The translations under genes and the position numbers were made by a program. DNA of 64,000 bases from Rutpela maculata (Eukaryota; Arthropoda; Insecta; Coleoptera; Cerambycidae): the NCBI GenBank assembly GCA_936432065.2, contig OW386293.2, positions 26,920,234 through 26,984,233 of the forward strand, given 5' to 3'. Under the pieces are notes generated by a model. The model saw only the letters and a program-made list of their open reading frames with translations, ran no database searches and was not told the origin of the DNA. This document shows positions 33,511-45,227 of this stretch, in pieces; the first letter of the stretch is position 1, and every line of letters begins with the position of its first letter.

Positions 33511-34915
33511 TCAGTCGTCGATAGGGTTTTCTTCAATAAACTTATTTTCGGTAGGTGAATTTAAGCAGCCTTGTCCGTGACAGTTGGAGCACATGGTTGA
33601 GCAGCGCAATCCTATTTTTACCACCCGCATCGTTTCCCGCAACTCATCCTGCAGTTGCAAGATATAAGTTGTAGAACGGAAGACGGAGCTGGTGCTTCAG
33701 GTGTAAAAATGGGTGAAAGAACGATGTCAGTTTTCTTCCAATCCCATTGTATCGGATCAAGGTTTATTCCTCTCCATAACTGAATTTGATGAAAAACCCT
33801 ATAAGCATGCTGATGAGAGGCGGCAGACGTTGGCGGTAGTCTCGATAATAGTACAGCGTTACTTAATTTCCCAACCAATTTATTGAATGTGAGAAATCTA
33901 TGTCTATTTAAAGATTTCTCTTTCTTTGGAGCTTTATATAACGCCATCGTGAAACGCTCTCCAGCAGTTGCGACTTCTTCTTTTGTTGATTGAGGGTTGT
34001 TAAATATAGGCACAATGTCATCCAAATCTCTTCTGTTATTAAGTAGAGTTACAGTTTGTGATTTGCCTTTACCGAACAAAGCAGAAGTAGTGCCGCAACC
34101 ACTAAATGCATGTGCAAACAGCACAGTTTCCTTACAGTTTCTCAAGACATCAGAGGACTGTAAATCGCGAGAACTCTATATCCTCTCCTTTGTTTCCCTG
34201 GGATTCTCTAAAAAGTCGAATATCTTTATGTTGAGGAGAAAGGGCTATAATGAGCACGAGAAGATCGACGTCCTGTCCAACGATGAAAACTGTCTCATAC
34301 TGCTGACATTTCTCGATCGCAGTTTGCACGATGAGCTAGTCGGCATCATCTTCCGCAATGAGCGTATTAATTCCTTCCTTTCTGAACCTCTGGGCGAGCT
34401 GCGAAATGAAACGTTCCTTATTGTGGTGATTGCTGAGAAATTTTTGTTGCAGAACAGTCAGTGGCGTGTTTTCATCGAAAGCAGTGTCAGGCAAAATACG
34501 TTTTAAAAGTCGCCGTTGCCTTTCCATACTCTTCGTACTGCAGGCATTTTCAGTATAGCCGTCAAACACTATAGTTATTTTCTGACCGTAATGATTTTGA
34601 ACGGATTGAACATATCTAGTGAAAACGTCCGCAAATGTTCCCTCTTTCGGCCATACCACGGGATTAATTAAGTTGCCTCCGTCAACAATACATTCACAAT
34701 GGATAACACTTGCAGGCCTTTCAGGAATGAAGTTAAATGTGTCGTATAAAGAGATTTTTTTGTCTTTCTCATTAATCCTTTCTCGTCGAACAAGTAGAGA
34801 GGAATCGAGGCAAAATCAAAGTTAAAACACGACTCCAAATCTTGCGGTGAATGTACAGACTTTATCCTCTGTAGTAGTTGCGTCGTATTAGTCTGAATAA
34901 CGTCGTCCCTAATTT
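33511..34915 (-). pseudogene. XPG/FEN-like nuclease domain + CXC Cys-rich protein (element A)
   Basis: In order on the minus strand: PQDLESCFNFDFASIPLYLF (about 34845-34785), IVDGGNLINPVVWP (34690-34650), TIVFDGYTENA (34575), AEDDAD then a stop and LIV (34350), GQDVDLLVL (34275) and FAHAFSGCGTTSALFGKGK (34120-34060). LPPTSAASHQHAYRVFHQIQ (33840) follows, then CNCRMSCGKRCG and, after a frameshift, LRCSTMCSNCHGQGC, ending near 33511. The acidic series DG..L, VFD, (E)DxAD, DxDxL, SGCD matches the order in XPG/FEN-type PIN nucleases. The C-terminal cysteines resemble a tesmin/TSO1 CXC domain. Breaks include a frameshift at an A run near 34760 and the in-frame stop; SGCG in place of SGCD removes one acidic residue. 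The 5' end may begin after a splice site (TTAAAATTAG). The nuclease assignment is from motifs only. Confidence 0.65.
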
Positions 34916-35714
34916 TAATTTGGGCGAAAAGAAATAATAAATATTAAAATTTTGAAGTGTGGATAAAAGCGAGAAAATTCAACAAAAATACAAGTTTCAT
35001 TATTTGACGTCAAAGTAGCCATTCGGAGATATTCGCTGTGAAAAATCGCGTACCACCAATTTTTCGCCGAGTGCTCCAAACTACCCCCTACTATGAACGT
35101 CAATAGCGAGAAAACGGTGGGGAGTATGCAAATGGATCATAGAGCTTTTTTTTGTGTAGAATTTAATGATGAATATTTTTGTTTCGTGGGAATGACGGAT
35201 TCGAAGAAAAATGAGAATAATCGTAACTAGCACCTGTCTAGGGGTGGTTTTTCGCCACAAAAGGGTGTTTCCATCAACGGGTAAGGTGGGAACTTTTCGG
35301 ATCCTTACTTCTACCCCTATGAACTATGCATGGCCCAAATATAATTTGTATATGATTTTTTTCTTCTATTCGCTATTTTTTCGTTTAATTTGCGTGGACT
35401 ATTAAAGAGAAAAATTATCTTTAGTTGAAAAAATTGTTTCTTGATGACCCTTATCTCAAACACCTTTGCACCCACTACAATGTACAAAGGGTTTTCTAAA
35501 GGTGCTGATTAAGAATAACTTACTAATTTTTTCTAAAAAAATCTCAAATACTTCTTTCCATCCTAGAATCGGACGCCTCTGACTAAAATCAAACGTGGTT
35601 ACGTCTAAAGACTCACTTTATAGGTATATATTCACCACCAATATTTCAACATATTCGGATATCAAATGAGCGAGATATGAGGGTGGTTATGTGAAAAGTG
35701 GGACACACTGTCTA

Positions 35715-36473
35715 CAGGGTGCGCCACTTAAAACTCCCCAGGCTTGTATCTTTCTTATTTTTTAAGCGACGACCATGCTGGGCACATCAAATTGTAGATA
35801 GTTTGAAGGCATTTAAACATGTGTACAGAGTGATTTTTAAAAAAATTGTTAAGAGAGAAAACTTAATTTCCTTGAAGATTTTTTTACCTCATCCTGTACA
35901 TGAACTGCGTTAATGTTTTCTTATAAAGGTTTTAACTAACTTCAATTTATGTTATTACGTAGTATTCGAAATTCTTCTTGGTTTTAAAGAAAGAAATTAA
36001 AAACACTCCTTCCTATTCCAAACTGTTTTTTTTTTAAATAACTGAAAAAATGTAAATAATAATTTTATGCTTTATTTGTAAAAGACATATCACAAATAAT
36101 CCTCAACGTAACAAAACAGCAACAAGAAACAAAAGAAATAAATATTTTTAAAAACAAACTTTATTAAAATGTACTAAATAATAGGGAATTGCAAAATTTT
36201 TACTTTAATTTTTTTGTTAATAACATAAATTGAAGCTAATTAAAACCTTTATAAGAAAACATTAACACACTTCATATAAAAGGTGAGGTAAAAAAATATT
36301 CAAAAAAATTAAGTTTCCTTTCTTAACAATTTTTTTAAAAAATAATTTTTTTAATCACTCTGTATGCATGTTTAAAGGCTTTAAAAACGTCTACAATTTA
36401 ATGTGCCCAACATGATCATTGCTTCAAAAATAAAACAGTTATAAGTCTGGGGAGTTTTAAGTGGCGCACCCTA
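35715..36473. mobile_element. Palindromic MITE, about 760 bp, TA-flanked
   Basis: Arms about 35715-35965 and 36225-36473 are inverted copies. The tips read CAGGGTGCGCCACTTAAAA and, inverted, TTTTAAGTGGCGCACCCT, with TA at both borders (TCTA before, TATA after), as in Tc1/mariner-type MITEs. Shared internal blocks include TTAAGAGAGAAAACTTAA and AATGTTTTCTTATAAAGGTTTTAA. It is non-coding and directly abuts element A's right tip. Confidence 0.85.
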
Positions 36474-36474
36474 T

Positions 36475-37490
36475 ATAGTACTAATTTTAAATTATAAGAA
36501 AAACAATGCTAATATCGTTCGAAGTAATAGTATCAGTAATACTTGCTTATAATTAAAATAATCAAATTGTTTTCAGTCCAGTTTTACATCAGCCCTAATA
36601 ACTGATGCTAGTAACATAAGTACGTGAAGTCATGAATATTAACACACGAAACAATTATTTAATAACCCAGTGTTGGTGTCAAGTGTAAAAGCGAATCTCA
36701 TTTCTATTTAAAATATCTTCCTCGGGTGTAAAATTAATTTTTAAAGCTGAGAATTCTCGCGAAGAATGCAGCAGACCGGTGTTACAACAAGCAGTGATAG
36801 TTACTATCGAGTTAATCTGTACGATTGTGATCTGCTCGACTCCCTGGTATCCTCACAAAGTGGCGGATGTAAATTCTCCTAATGGCTGACTAATTAAATT
36901 TTAAATTATTATTCGGTTATTATTAAGGCGGTAGGTAGCTTATTCGCTTTAATAGGGGATTTTCTCCTACACAGTTTGTAATGTTAAAAACTTTATACGT
37001 CCGATTTAATAAATAACGTGAAATGGAAGGTACAGGGTTATTCATTACATATTGACCTTCCCTCCCTTATTTCTGTTATTATTGGAAATAAAAAAGTTTC
37101 GTATAAAAGTTGCAGGGTTGCATATACATATTTTTTAAATGCAATTAAAAAAACAATTGCTTGCATGTGATACAACAATGGAAAACCATGTACGTTTTTA
37201 CATATTCTTTTAGATCTTTTTTCCCTTATTTCAAATATATAAAGGTTGATCTAGCAGATCTAGCTGCAATATTTCTTGATATATCGGACATTAAAATTCT
37301 CCAAACGTGCAAGTAGGTATTTTATAGTTATTGAAGGAAGCGCAGTAATTACTCCTACGCAGTAGGCTGTGACTGATGATACTATGACAACATTGTTACT
37401 GCTTGACATTTTGTATTATTATTTGTTCAAAATGAGTTACACAGAAGCAGAAAAGTTTGATATATTTTGCCTTTTTGGTAAAAATACAAC
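36475..37490. other. Non-coding, no gene recognised
   Basis: No ORF, repeat or RNA gene recognised. Moderately AT-rich throughout. Confidence 0.45.
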
Positions 37491-37496
37491 GAATCA

Positions 37497-38135
37497 TTAC
37501 TTCCACATTCAGATTTTCTATCCAAGTTTCTCACAACGAGGAAAATTTTTATGTGGAAATAATTGTTTATGAAACTTTAACAATGAAATATTTGAAATTG
37601 TCTACCCCAAAAACCCATAAAACGATATGCCACATCGGTAGTGGGGGTGAGGGTGGATGAAGTAAAAACAATTTTTGAGGCCTTTGGTTCTTATACACAC
37701 ACTAAATCACAATTTTATTTTTTCCCCTTAATAACGAGGTGGGGGTGGCTAATGCCAAGAAATTTTTGGAGACCTTAGCTTCTCTTATATATACTAAATA
37801 CCAATTCTGTGGACTCATACTTGCTTGATTTATCTATTTACCCCCATTTATCCCAATTTACCCCTTAAACCTTCAACGGAATAAGATCAAAATATAATCT
37901 AGTTCCAAATCTTGTTAAAATACATATGTGCACCAAATTTCAAGTAAATGCCTTAAACGGTTCCAGAGTAATCGTGCGCACAAAAAAGTTACAGACAGAC
38001 AGACAGAACGGCAGACAGAATTTTTTCTTGCTTAAACTTAAAATCTCGACGTTTCTTGACATTCTAAGCCTATTTGAACAATAAAAATTTTCAAATTCTT
38101 TTGCGTTACTATACATCCACTAGACATAGAAGTAA
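37497..38135 (+). mobile_element. MITE, family M1, copy 3
   Basis: Starts TTACTTCCACATTC and ends, inverted, TAGACATAGAAGTAA. The interior matches copy 1 in order, including ACCCCATCG-TATGCCACAT, CCATTTATCCCAATTTACC, CAGACAGACAGACAG at about 37992-38015 and the TTTGAACAATA block. It follows unrelated sequence on both sides, so these ends mark the element better than the other copies do. An (AT)n run of about 20 bp at 38157-38176 follows it. Confidence 0.75.
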
Positions 38136-38361
38136 TAAAAAAGCTGCAAAAAAAGAATATATATATATATATATAGCATTAAACCCAAATCGTCCGGTTC
38201 CTAGTGAAAACACATTCTTAAATACTTACCGTCATGTGAGAGAAACTGATAATTTTAAAAGAAAAAAACGCACCAATAGAGCAAACGAAAATGTATATTT
38301 TGAATTTTTTTAATGGTGATTTTACTATATAGTCCACTATCAAATGTGCATCCGTGGGATC

Positions 38362-40941
38362 TTTGATGATGCAAGTGTGGTAGTGGTCCCAATCTCTTTT
38401 TTTGACCTTGGAGAAACATACTTTCGATGTTAGCACTCTCAAAAATGGTGCGTTTAAGTGCTGCGTGGGATTACGAAGTTTTATATAAAAAATATTACTA
38501 AATCAATTAAACAGAGAAAAGGTTATTACGATTTCTTATGTAGAACTAACCATTCTCTCAAAAAGTTTCATTTTATAGTTTCCAATAATAAAAATTAATA
38601 TGTGTAATGATGAGAGATTTGCCAGTGCATATTAACATATTTGACACTATTTCTCGGGTCACTGGATACAATAATTATAACTAAAACATTACAAACATGA
38701 ATAAATTAACAAATACCCCTATCTCCCTATGTTTTACAGTATAGGTAGGCATAGGAAATTGAAAGAAAAAGTACCTATATAATTTTAACGTTTTCCTTTT
38801 TACTTCCTTCTCTTTCCCCCATCTGTGTAACTGGCTGATGGAACCCATCCAAGGCCAGAAAAGGGAAAAGAAAATTTAACGTTTAATGAAGAAACTTATA
38901 GAAATACAGTAGTTACAGATTTATATAGACCAAGTACAGACAAGCAATACTTTTCACTTCTACAATGACATTTTTAATTAAAATCACCGTCACTTTCAAT
39001 GCAAATCTCACTTAGTCCCAAATCTTCATCATCGCCTTGCTCGCACTCTCCCATATTATCACATTGGTCGAGATTACCTTCGCACTTACACATTTCGGTA
39101 CACCGAAGTCCATTCGACTGATACGTACATGGAGGAGAGCAACGCCTTTGGGAGCATGAGCAGCGACAAAGTTCCAAGATAAGCTCTGGACCACAAGATT
39201 TGGTAAAAGCAACTGGCTCGATGTGCTCCCTACTTTCTTCCATCCAAAATCTGAGGGTGGTGGGTTATTGAGATGCTGAATGAGGTCCTGATTCCACTCA
39301 AAATACTGAAGGTAGGCCCTTAGCAAAGCCGAATCCAGTGCAGATCTTGTTGGAGGAAGGTTCTCATCTTGACATTGTTTCTGGGTGAACAACAAACATC
39401 TCACAACTCCTATGTCAGTCATTTTTGTTTTGGGGATATAAAGCTGACAAATGAACGCTTCCAAGTTAGCCCTCACATCTTATATGAGAGACAGTGTAGT
39501 CCCCAATGTAGCCAAAGCTTGTAGCAGCTGATCACTTGCAGAATTAAAAGTTTTCCACCACTTTTTTTACCTTTGCCAGCAAATGATCCTGTTACATCTG
39601 CTCCTGAAAGAGTGTGTAATCCAGAAAATGCAGAGGCTTTGAGAGGTTCAAGTGCTCTGTAAATTGAACCTAGCTGAACAAACTTTTTCATGCCATGGCC
39701 AAGAAAAAATGCAAACTCTTTCGAAAGTTGGGGATATCGTCTTAGTGCCAAAATTAGGACATCAGTATCGGGGGAGAATACATGAGTAGTTTTAATTCCT
39801 TTCTATGCTAAATATACTGCATGTAATATGATATTTGTGTCCGCCTCGTCCTGCGTACCTGAAAGACTGGATACATCATTGCCATGTGATGAAGCTGATT
39901 TGTCCCTTCAACTGATTACAAACCTTTTGTTATTGGTCACACCAAATTGAAGAATCTGACCGGAAAGGAACTCTCAGTCAGTTCAGCCTTCGTGTTATCG
40001 TGGGACAAGAATTTATTAATTGCTATACTTTCAATTTTCGTTTCTGGTCCGATTTTGTACTGGATTGGATCTGAGACTTTTTGCCGAATCACTCTCATGG
40101 CTTTCTTCAACGAGTTTTCTTTGTAAGAGTCGAAAACAACATGGATCTCACTGTAATTGCTGAATTTTTGCTCGATCCATTTGCAGAAGCTTAAACCAAG
40201 GTCACGGCGTGTCTTCACTGTGCTAGGTTTGTGGTAGGTGTGAAGAAGCGCCATGCCATCTATTATCGCAGCTTTTTCCTGTAGCTCCTCATTTTCTTCT
40301 AAAACTGCAGATGTGGTGGAAGCATGATCATCATTGTCTTCTTCGGCAGGTATACCTTGCATTGATTCAAGAGCATCCATAAGTTTGTACTTAGCTAGGC
40401 AATGGTGCATACTCCCTTCAACTGCAAATAATGACTTCGGTAGTGCTGAGAACTCGTAGTTGCTCAAATAGTATCTCAAATCTACGTCAGGTCTGCTTCT
40501 GAATGCTATCAATAATCTTGAAATAAGAGATAAATCTATCTTTATGGCTATAGATTTGTCTTTGAGGTTAATTTTAACTTTTTTCGCTGCCGTTTTACAC
40601 AATTTAATAAAATAAAGATAATTTCAAACAAATAACTATTAATAAATATAAAGCCATGAAATAATTTTAAAAGTTAAGTTTCTGGGAAAATGGTTAGTTC
40701 TGCATAAAAACTTATAACCTTTTTGTGTAAAATTGATTTGGCAATATTTTTTGTATAAAACTTTTTTTCGTAATCCCAATGGTTACTTAGATAAATTGGA
40801 AAATGTGTTTGCGACGGCGGCCATTTTGTTTTTCGCGCGCAGTACTCATGCGCATCGTTTTTGAGAGTGCCAACATCAAAATTATGTTTCTTCAAGGCCG
40901 AACAAAGAGATTCAGACTACTACCACACTTGCATCATCAAG
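38362..40941 (-). mobile_element. TIR element E carrying an XPG-like + CXC gene
   Basis: Inverted ends of about 220-270 bp: left about 38362-38580, right about 40680-40941. The tips read TTGATGATGCAAGTGTGG. Shared blocks include AATCTCTTT, GAAACATA, CACTCTCAAAAA, TGGGATTACGAA and AGAACTAACCATT. The right TIR has an extra GC-rich patch (GACGGCGGCCATTTT). The gene between the TIRs runs on the minus strand. No target duplication can be fixed with certainty. Its gene is homologous in layout to that of element A, but the TIR sequences differ. Confidence 0.75.
38974..40602 (-). pseudogene. XPG/FEN-like nuclease domain + CXC Cys-rich protein (element E)
   Basis: The N-terminal 221-aa ORF (40602-39937) contains YYLSNYEFSALPKSLF, AIIDGMALLHTY and HVVFDSYKENSLKKAM. 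After a frameshift come QDEADTNIILHAVYLA (39880-39830), HVFSPDTDVLILALRRYP (39795-39730) and LHTLSGADVTGSFAGKGKK (39625-39565). PPSDFGWK follows, then the cysteine-rich end CRCSCSQRRCSPPC and LRCTEMCKCEGNLDQC (39165-39060), stopping at 38974. The acidic order DG.AL, VFD, DEAD, DTD, SGAD parallels XPG/FEN nucleases, and here all positions are present. Three to four frame breaks remain. The family is common in animal genomes as uncharacterised proteins. XPG nucleases are known in Academ-type transposons, so a link is possible but unproven. Confidence 0.65.
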
Positions 40942-40944
40942 GAG

Positions 40945-43050
40945 CCTATGGAAGCCTATTTTTGTCTACTTGGCAGAGGACTAATAATTCATTTGATCAA
41001 AATTAAAGGTCAAAAGTAAATTTAAAGTTTTTAATACCGCGTCCGTATTTCTATTAGATTTAATGTAAAACAAAGTCTCTATGACTAAAAACATGTATTC
41101 TGATAGCCTTCTTGAGATGTTTGACTATGTAAAAAATGTATTTTAGAAAGTCCTGAAACTAGTTTGTGGAATGCATCACGTGCACTTGGAAAAAGTTACT
41201 GAAAATTTCAAAGGACTTTAAAAAAGAATGACTATAGGCCATATAAATTATAACCAGTACAAGAGCTTGCAGAGATCACAAGCGAAAACGGTTAGAATTT
41301 TGTCAGCAAATGCTCCAAAGACTAAGTGCATACCCTAATTTTCTTAAATATATATTATGGGAAAATGAATCGTTGTTTTTTACAGCAGGAATTTTCAGTA
41401 GGAAAAATAGACGTTCGTGGGAGAAAAAATATCAGCGACAAAGAAAAGTTGCTGAAATTAAAAAATCCGGTAGAAAATCGGTTAAAATTTGGTGGTATGT
41501 ACGAAGCAAAAAAAATTAAAAATATTATTTTATAACACGCAGTCTTTTGAAAGACAAATAAAAAAACTTCAGATAACGTCAGCGTAGTTAATAAATAAAA
41601 TATCAACATTTTGTAGGGTGAATATTAAAGTTTGAATAATGTACTTTCAGATGTTATGTGTCGGATTTTATGTAATATCAACAATTTACGGAGTCGAAAA
41701 TCGTATGTGCTAAATTTCTCAAAAACTGTAACTTTTACAATAAAAAAATAAAATTTATTCAATATCTCATAGATGAAAGTATCGTTTTTGTATTTTTTGG
41801 GAGTCGTGAAGGTATTTTCTATCTTCATGCCAAATAATAAGTTTCTAGCTCGTCGGGAAGTACTCAAGTACAAACATAGTTTTTTTTTTGTGGCATTGGA
41901 TTTTAACATATCGCGTTATATATATTTGTTGTCTAATTAATTCCCTAAATTAACCTAACACGACAATAGAAAATACCCAAAGAATACTCTCTTCTCGTCC
42001 ATACAAAGATAGCTACACTCTACTTTTATGTAAAACAGAGTGTAACAAAGTTTTTACCGCTATTTATCTGTTCGGTAAATTGTCTGAGTACTTTTCGATG
42101 AACTAGGAACTTGAAATCTGGCATAGAGGTAAGGCGTACCTTTCCCACTACCAGAAAACTGCAAAATTCAAAATGGTGACTCCAATATGGCTACCAATAC
42201 GTAGATATATGACACACATAAAAAGCAATACCCACATTAAAATAAAGACGCTGCTAAAAAAGACCTGTGAAAAAACTATAGGAAAAAAGTTGTACTTTTT
42301 ATCAGATACTACTATCAGATAAGAAAAGTAAATAGCGGCAATACGTATATTTTATTGTTTCGGCAATATATGCTTTTAAATTGGTTGCATTTAATTCTCT
42401 ATAACTTTACTTGCACATTTTCTTCATATCTCTCACCATTTTGGCAGCGAACTCATATTAATGATGTATTGTAATAAGTGCAACATTTTTATGTATTTTC
42501 TTGAATTTTGCAATTATAATATAAAAGTCGTAATCAGTGATCTCGGAATCTCTTGTATGATTTTTTCGTAATTCTAGCATTTAACTTGTTTAACTTACTA
42601 CAGTTTCAAAATATTTTTTTGATAAAATATTGATTAGATAATATTATTTAGGTATTAAGCAAATCACAACTTACATATTTCTTTATATTCTCTAATCATA
42701 ATGAAAGCAAATAAATAAAAAATAATTAATTATTGTTATTATTTTGGATTTTTTTTTTATTAATGTGCACACTTTTATAATGCGTAAACAATTAAATTGG
42801 TCGTTTTTAGAGTACATTGCAAAAGGTTTCATTCAAACTTCTCAAGTTCAAAGCATCTCCGTAACAACGCACATTTTTCATCTAAATTCACTGAACTATA
42901 ATGCTATCAAGCATGCCAGAAATAGAGTTCTTTTAGGATTATTTTGAAAAGTGTATAGAAACGCACTGCTAACTGCTCTTAAAAGTAACTTTTCACACCC
43001 TGCTTATACGTCTGTATCATAAGAGTGCATTGAGAAAAATTGACCTATTT
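40945..43050. other. Mostly unassigned; holds a rearranged Tc1-end fragment
   Basis: No gene recognised. At about 42630-42720 the strings AATATTATTTAGGTATTA and CAAATCACAACTTAC, plus the complement of TTATTTGCTTT-AT-TGATTAGAGAAT, match 10322-10415 but with one block inverted. This is a rearranged end of the Tc1 family found at 9.1-10.7 kb. Confidence 0.5.
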
Positions 43051-43057
43051 TACGATA

Positions 43058-43442
43058 GAAAGTTTGGTAAAAAGTGTCAAGACAAAACTAGATTGGCATC
43101 ACTAAAAATAGTAAAAAATCACTGCACATGTTGACCAACTCGTCAAACTTTGTAAAAATGAAAAACCCATACTATAATAATCCTATCATTGTTTTCATTA
43201 TCGATAATGTTGAGTCTACTTTGACTGATCATTTTCATTACTTTGTTTCGTAGTCTACAATATTCAAAAAAATTCAAATAATACAATTTATTACCTTATC
43301 AGAGCTGTAGGTTTAGAAGTTATAGATATTTCATTTTTAGAAAGTTTGGAGGCACAGTTGTATGTCAACATATGCAGTAACTTTTTACTACTTTTGGTGA
43401 TACCAACCTAATTTTTGTCATGACACTTTTTACCAAATTTTT
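43058..43442. repeat. Short foldback repeat
   Basis: Imperfect inverted arms of about 110 bp: 43058-43170 and about 43315-43442. Matching blocks are TTTGGTAAAAAGTGTCA, GATTGGCATCAC and AAAAATGAAA, with several substitutions. The loop is about 145 bp. It is non-coding and of unknown class. Confidence 0.65.
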
Positions 43443-43674
43443 AGAAGAAAAAAGTAGAAAAAGTATAGTATGCGATACGTATGAAAACCACCGTTCAACA
43501 CTTCAATCAATCAGTCAATCACTCAATCAATTTATTGGTGCTATAGACAAAAATGGTATTTGCACAAGTCAATATTTAAATATATACATATACATATCTC
43601 GCTAACATATAAAAACAAACATCAGGAATTTAACAATTTCTTATATCATATTAAAATTATATGATAAAAATTCA

Positions 43675-44840
43675 TCATATGAATAAAAATTTTTTCGAGC
43701 AAAATGCTCTTATTTTTTTCTTGAATGCCATATTTGGTAGTCTTATTATATTCATTGGTAATTTTTTATGAAATTTGAGTACTAAAAATTGAATTCCTCT
43801 TTGACTTTTAGTTAATCTGACATACGGTGCTGTTAACATATTTTTGTGTCTTGTACTATAATGGTAGTCACATTCTCTGTTTACACTTTGAGGATACAAG
43901 TTCTCTCTAGCATACAAAAGCAACTCATAAATAACGTGAGTTTCTTTAGTCTAACTGTTCTCTACAGTCTTCTTTATAATTTAACCCAGATATTATATGT
44001 ATTGCTCGTCTTTGTAGAGCAAAAATTCTAGGCCAATTTGATGCTTGACCCCAAACTAAAACAGCATAGGAAAGCAAAGAGTGGCATAGTGCAAAATATA
44101 TATTTTTTAAAGCTTCTTCACCCACTTCTTTGCTAGATTTCTCAAGATAAATGTATTTTTTGCTAGCTTTTTTGACAAGTTTTCTACATATACTTGTCAG
44201 ATCAATTTGTCATCTAGATAAACTCCCAAGAACATTGTTGATTCCTGGGGGTCGGGAACATTGTACCCTATTTCATTGCACAATGAGAAGATCATATGCA
44301 TTGTTTTTTATCTATTTAATGTAAGTTTATTTGACTTGAACTACTGTTCTGCATTTAACTCCGCCTCACACGCCATTGCAGAAAGTTGTTTAATATTCTT
44401 GTTTTGAACCGGAATAGTTGTTTCTGCAAACAGTATGTCACTAAAGTGTTCTCTTGAATATGGGAAATCATTCACATATATTAAAAAGAGGAGCGGGCCA
44501 AGTACTGATCCCTGGGGTACCCATGTATTATTTTTGTTTTATTAGAATGTGCATTATTTGCTTTAATTGTTTGATATCTGTTTGTTAATTATGATCTTAA
44601 TAATGATATACTGCTATGGTAGAACTTATACCTCTTTGGCTTCTCTAGTAGTACTTCGTGTGAGACGCAGTCAAACGCTTTAAGTACTTATGCCGCAAAA
44701 TATAATGGACATATGCTCCCGACCCTCGAAAACCTGTTCTATCAAGTCGAGAATTGCAGAGGTGGTGGTTTTTGATTTCCTAAAACCAAATTGCTTATTA
44801 TCAAAAATGCACAATAACTGTTGCACAATATACTACTTTA
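43675..44840 (-). pseudogene. CR1/Jockey-like LINE, reverse transcriptase part
   Basis: On the minus strand: QFGFRKSKTTTSAILDLIEQ (about 44795-44735), then a decayed F-D-x-V region. WVPQGSVLGPLLFLIYVNDF lies at 44525-44465, and the catalytic box follows as LFAETTI (44440) where YADD is expected. FLGVYLDDK (44235) follows, then the C-terminal block RENLYPQSVNRECDYH and APYVRLTKSQRGIQF, ending at 43675. Stops and frameshifts are frequent. FAETT in place of FADDT shows loss of the catalytic pair. The element is 5'-truncated. A 5S-derived SINE is inserted at its upstream end. Confidence 0.75.
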
Positions 44841-44851
44841 ATATTAAAAGC

Positions 44852-45227
44852 AGGGACGAGCGTAGAGGCGACTTCAATGTGAATATCAGTCGATATTCGG
44901 TTGAAGCAACGTCGAGCGCGGTTGGTACTTGGATGGGTGACCCACCTATCTTAGGAAATACAGCGTTCTCGTCCCACCTTCTAGCGGCTTGTATATCAGT
45001 GTATACGCGGAAGTTACGTAATTTCAGACGAGGATTACGTAGTGGATATACCATCCTTCGGAGGGGATGTAAAGCAGGCGGTCCCTTGTCTATTAAATGT
45101 TAGGCAAGTAAAAGATCCCTACCCTTCTTAAGGGCAAAATTTCCAGGTTGGAGGTAGCTCGTCTCGTGGCGTCGGTGACAGGCCCTGGTAGCGGAAATAG
45201 GCCGACGTTAAATAGTTAAAAAAAAAT
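44852..45227 (+). mobile_element. 5S rRNA-derived SINE, copy 2 (longest)
   Basis: A 376-bp insertion with perfect 11-bp target duplications ATATTAAAAGC (44841-44851 and 45228-45238). The head (44852-44975) includes AGTCGATATTCGGTTGAAGC, GTCGAGCGCGG, TTGGTACTTGGATGGGTGAC and GGAAATACAGCG, a diverged but recognisable 5S rRNA sequence with the box C region. The body of about 240 bp is identical in order to the other copies, and a short A tail follows. The 5' end extends about 45 bp further than copy 1 and may be complete. The box C region is kept, so Pol III transcription of the master copy is plausible. Confidence 0.9.

Larger units (their letters stand above)
30749..35706 (-). mobile_element. 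Long-TIR element A carrying an XPG-like + CXC gene
   Basis: The tips read TGTCCCACTTT and, inverted, AAAGTGGGACA. The right arm runs about 34955-35706. The matching left arm is in three pieces, 30749-31070, 32418-32540 and 33026-33405, because two insertions split it. Matching blocks include GATATCCGA, CGATTCTAGGATGGAAA, CCCACCTTA-CCGTTGATGG, TTTTCTCGCTAT and CTACTATGAACGT. The decayed gene lies between the arms on the minus strand. Without insertions the element would be about 3.1 kb. No classic DDE transposase is visible, so either the XPG-like protein is involved in mobility or the element is moved in trans. Confidence 0.75.

Noticed and set aside
33997..34506. A 169-codon plus-strand ORF
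   Set aside because: It is antisense to the XPG-like gene. The minus strand carries the recognisable motifs.
44852..45000. A 5S rRNA gene
   Set aside because: Only part aligns to 5S, the 5' half is diverged, and the sequence continues into a 240-bp body shared by three dispersed copies with target duplications. It is a SINE.
44690..45103. A 137-codon plus-strand ORF as a gene
   Set aside because: It runs from antisense LINE sequence into the SINE. Its C-terminal part recurs at 56537-56734 only because both lie in the SINE.
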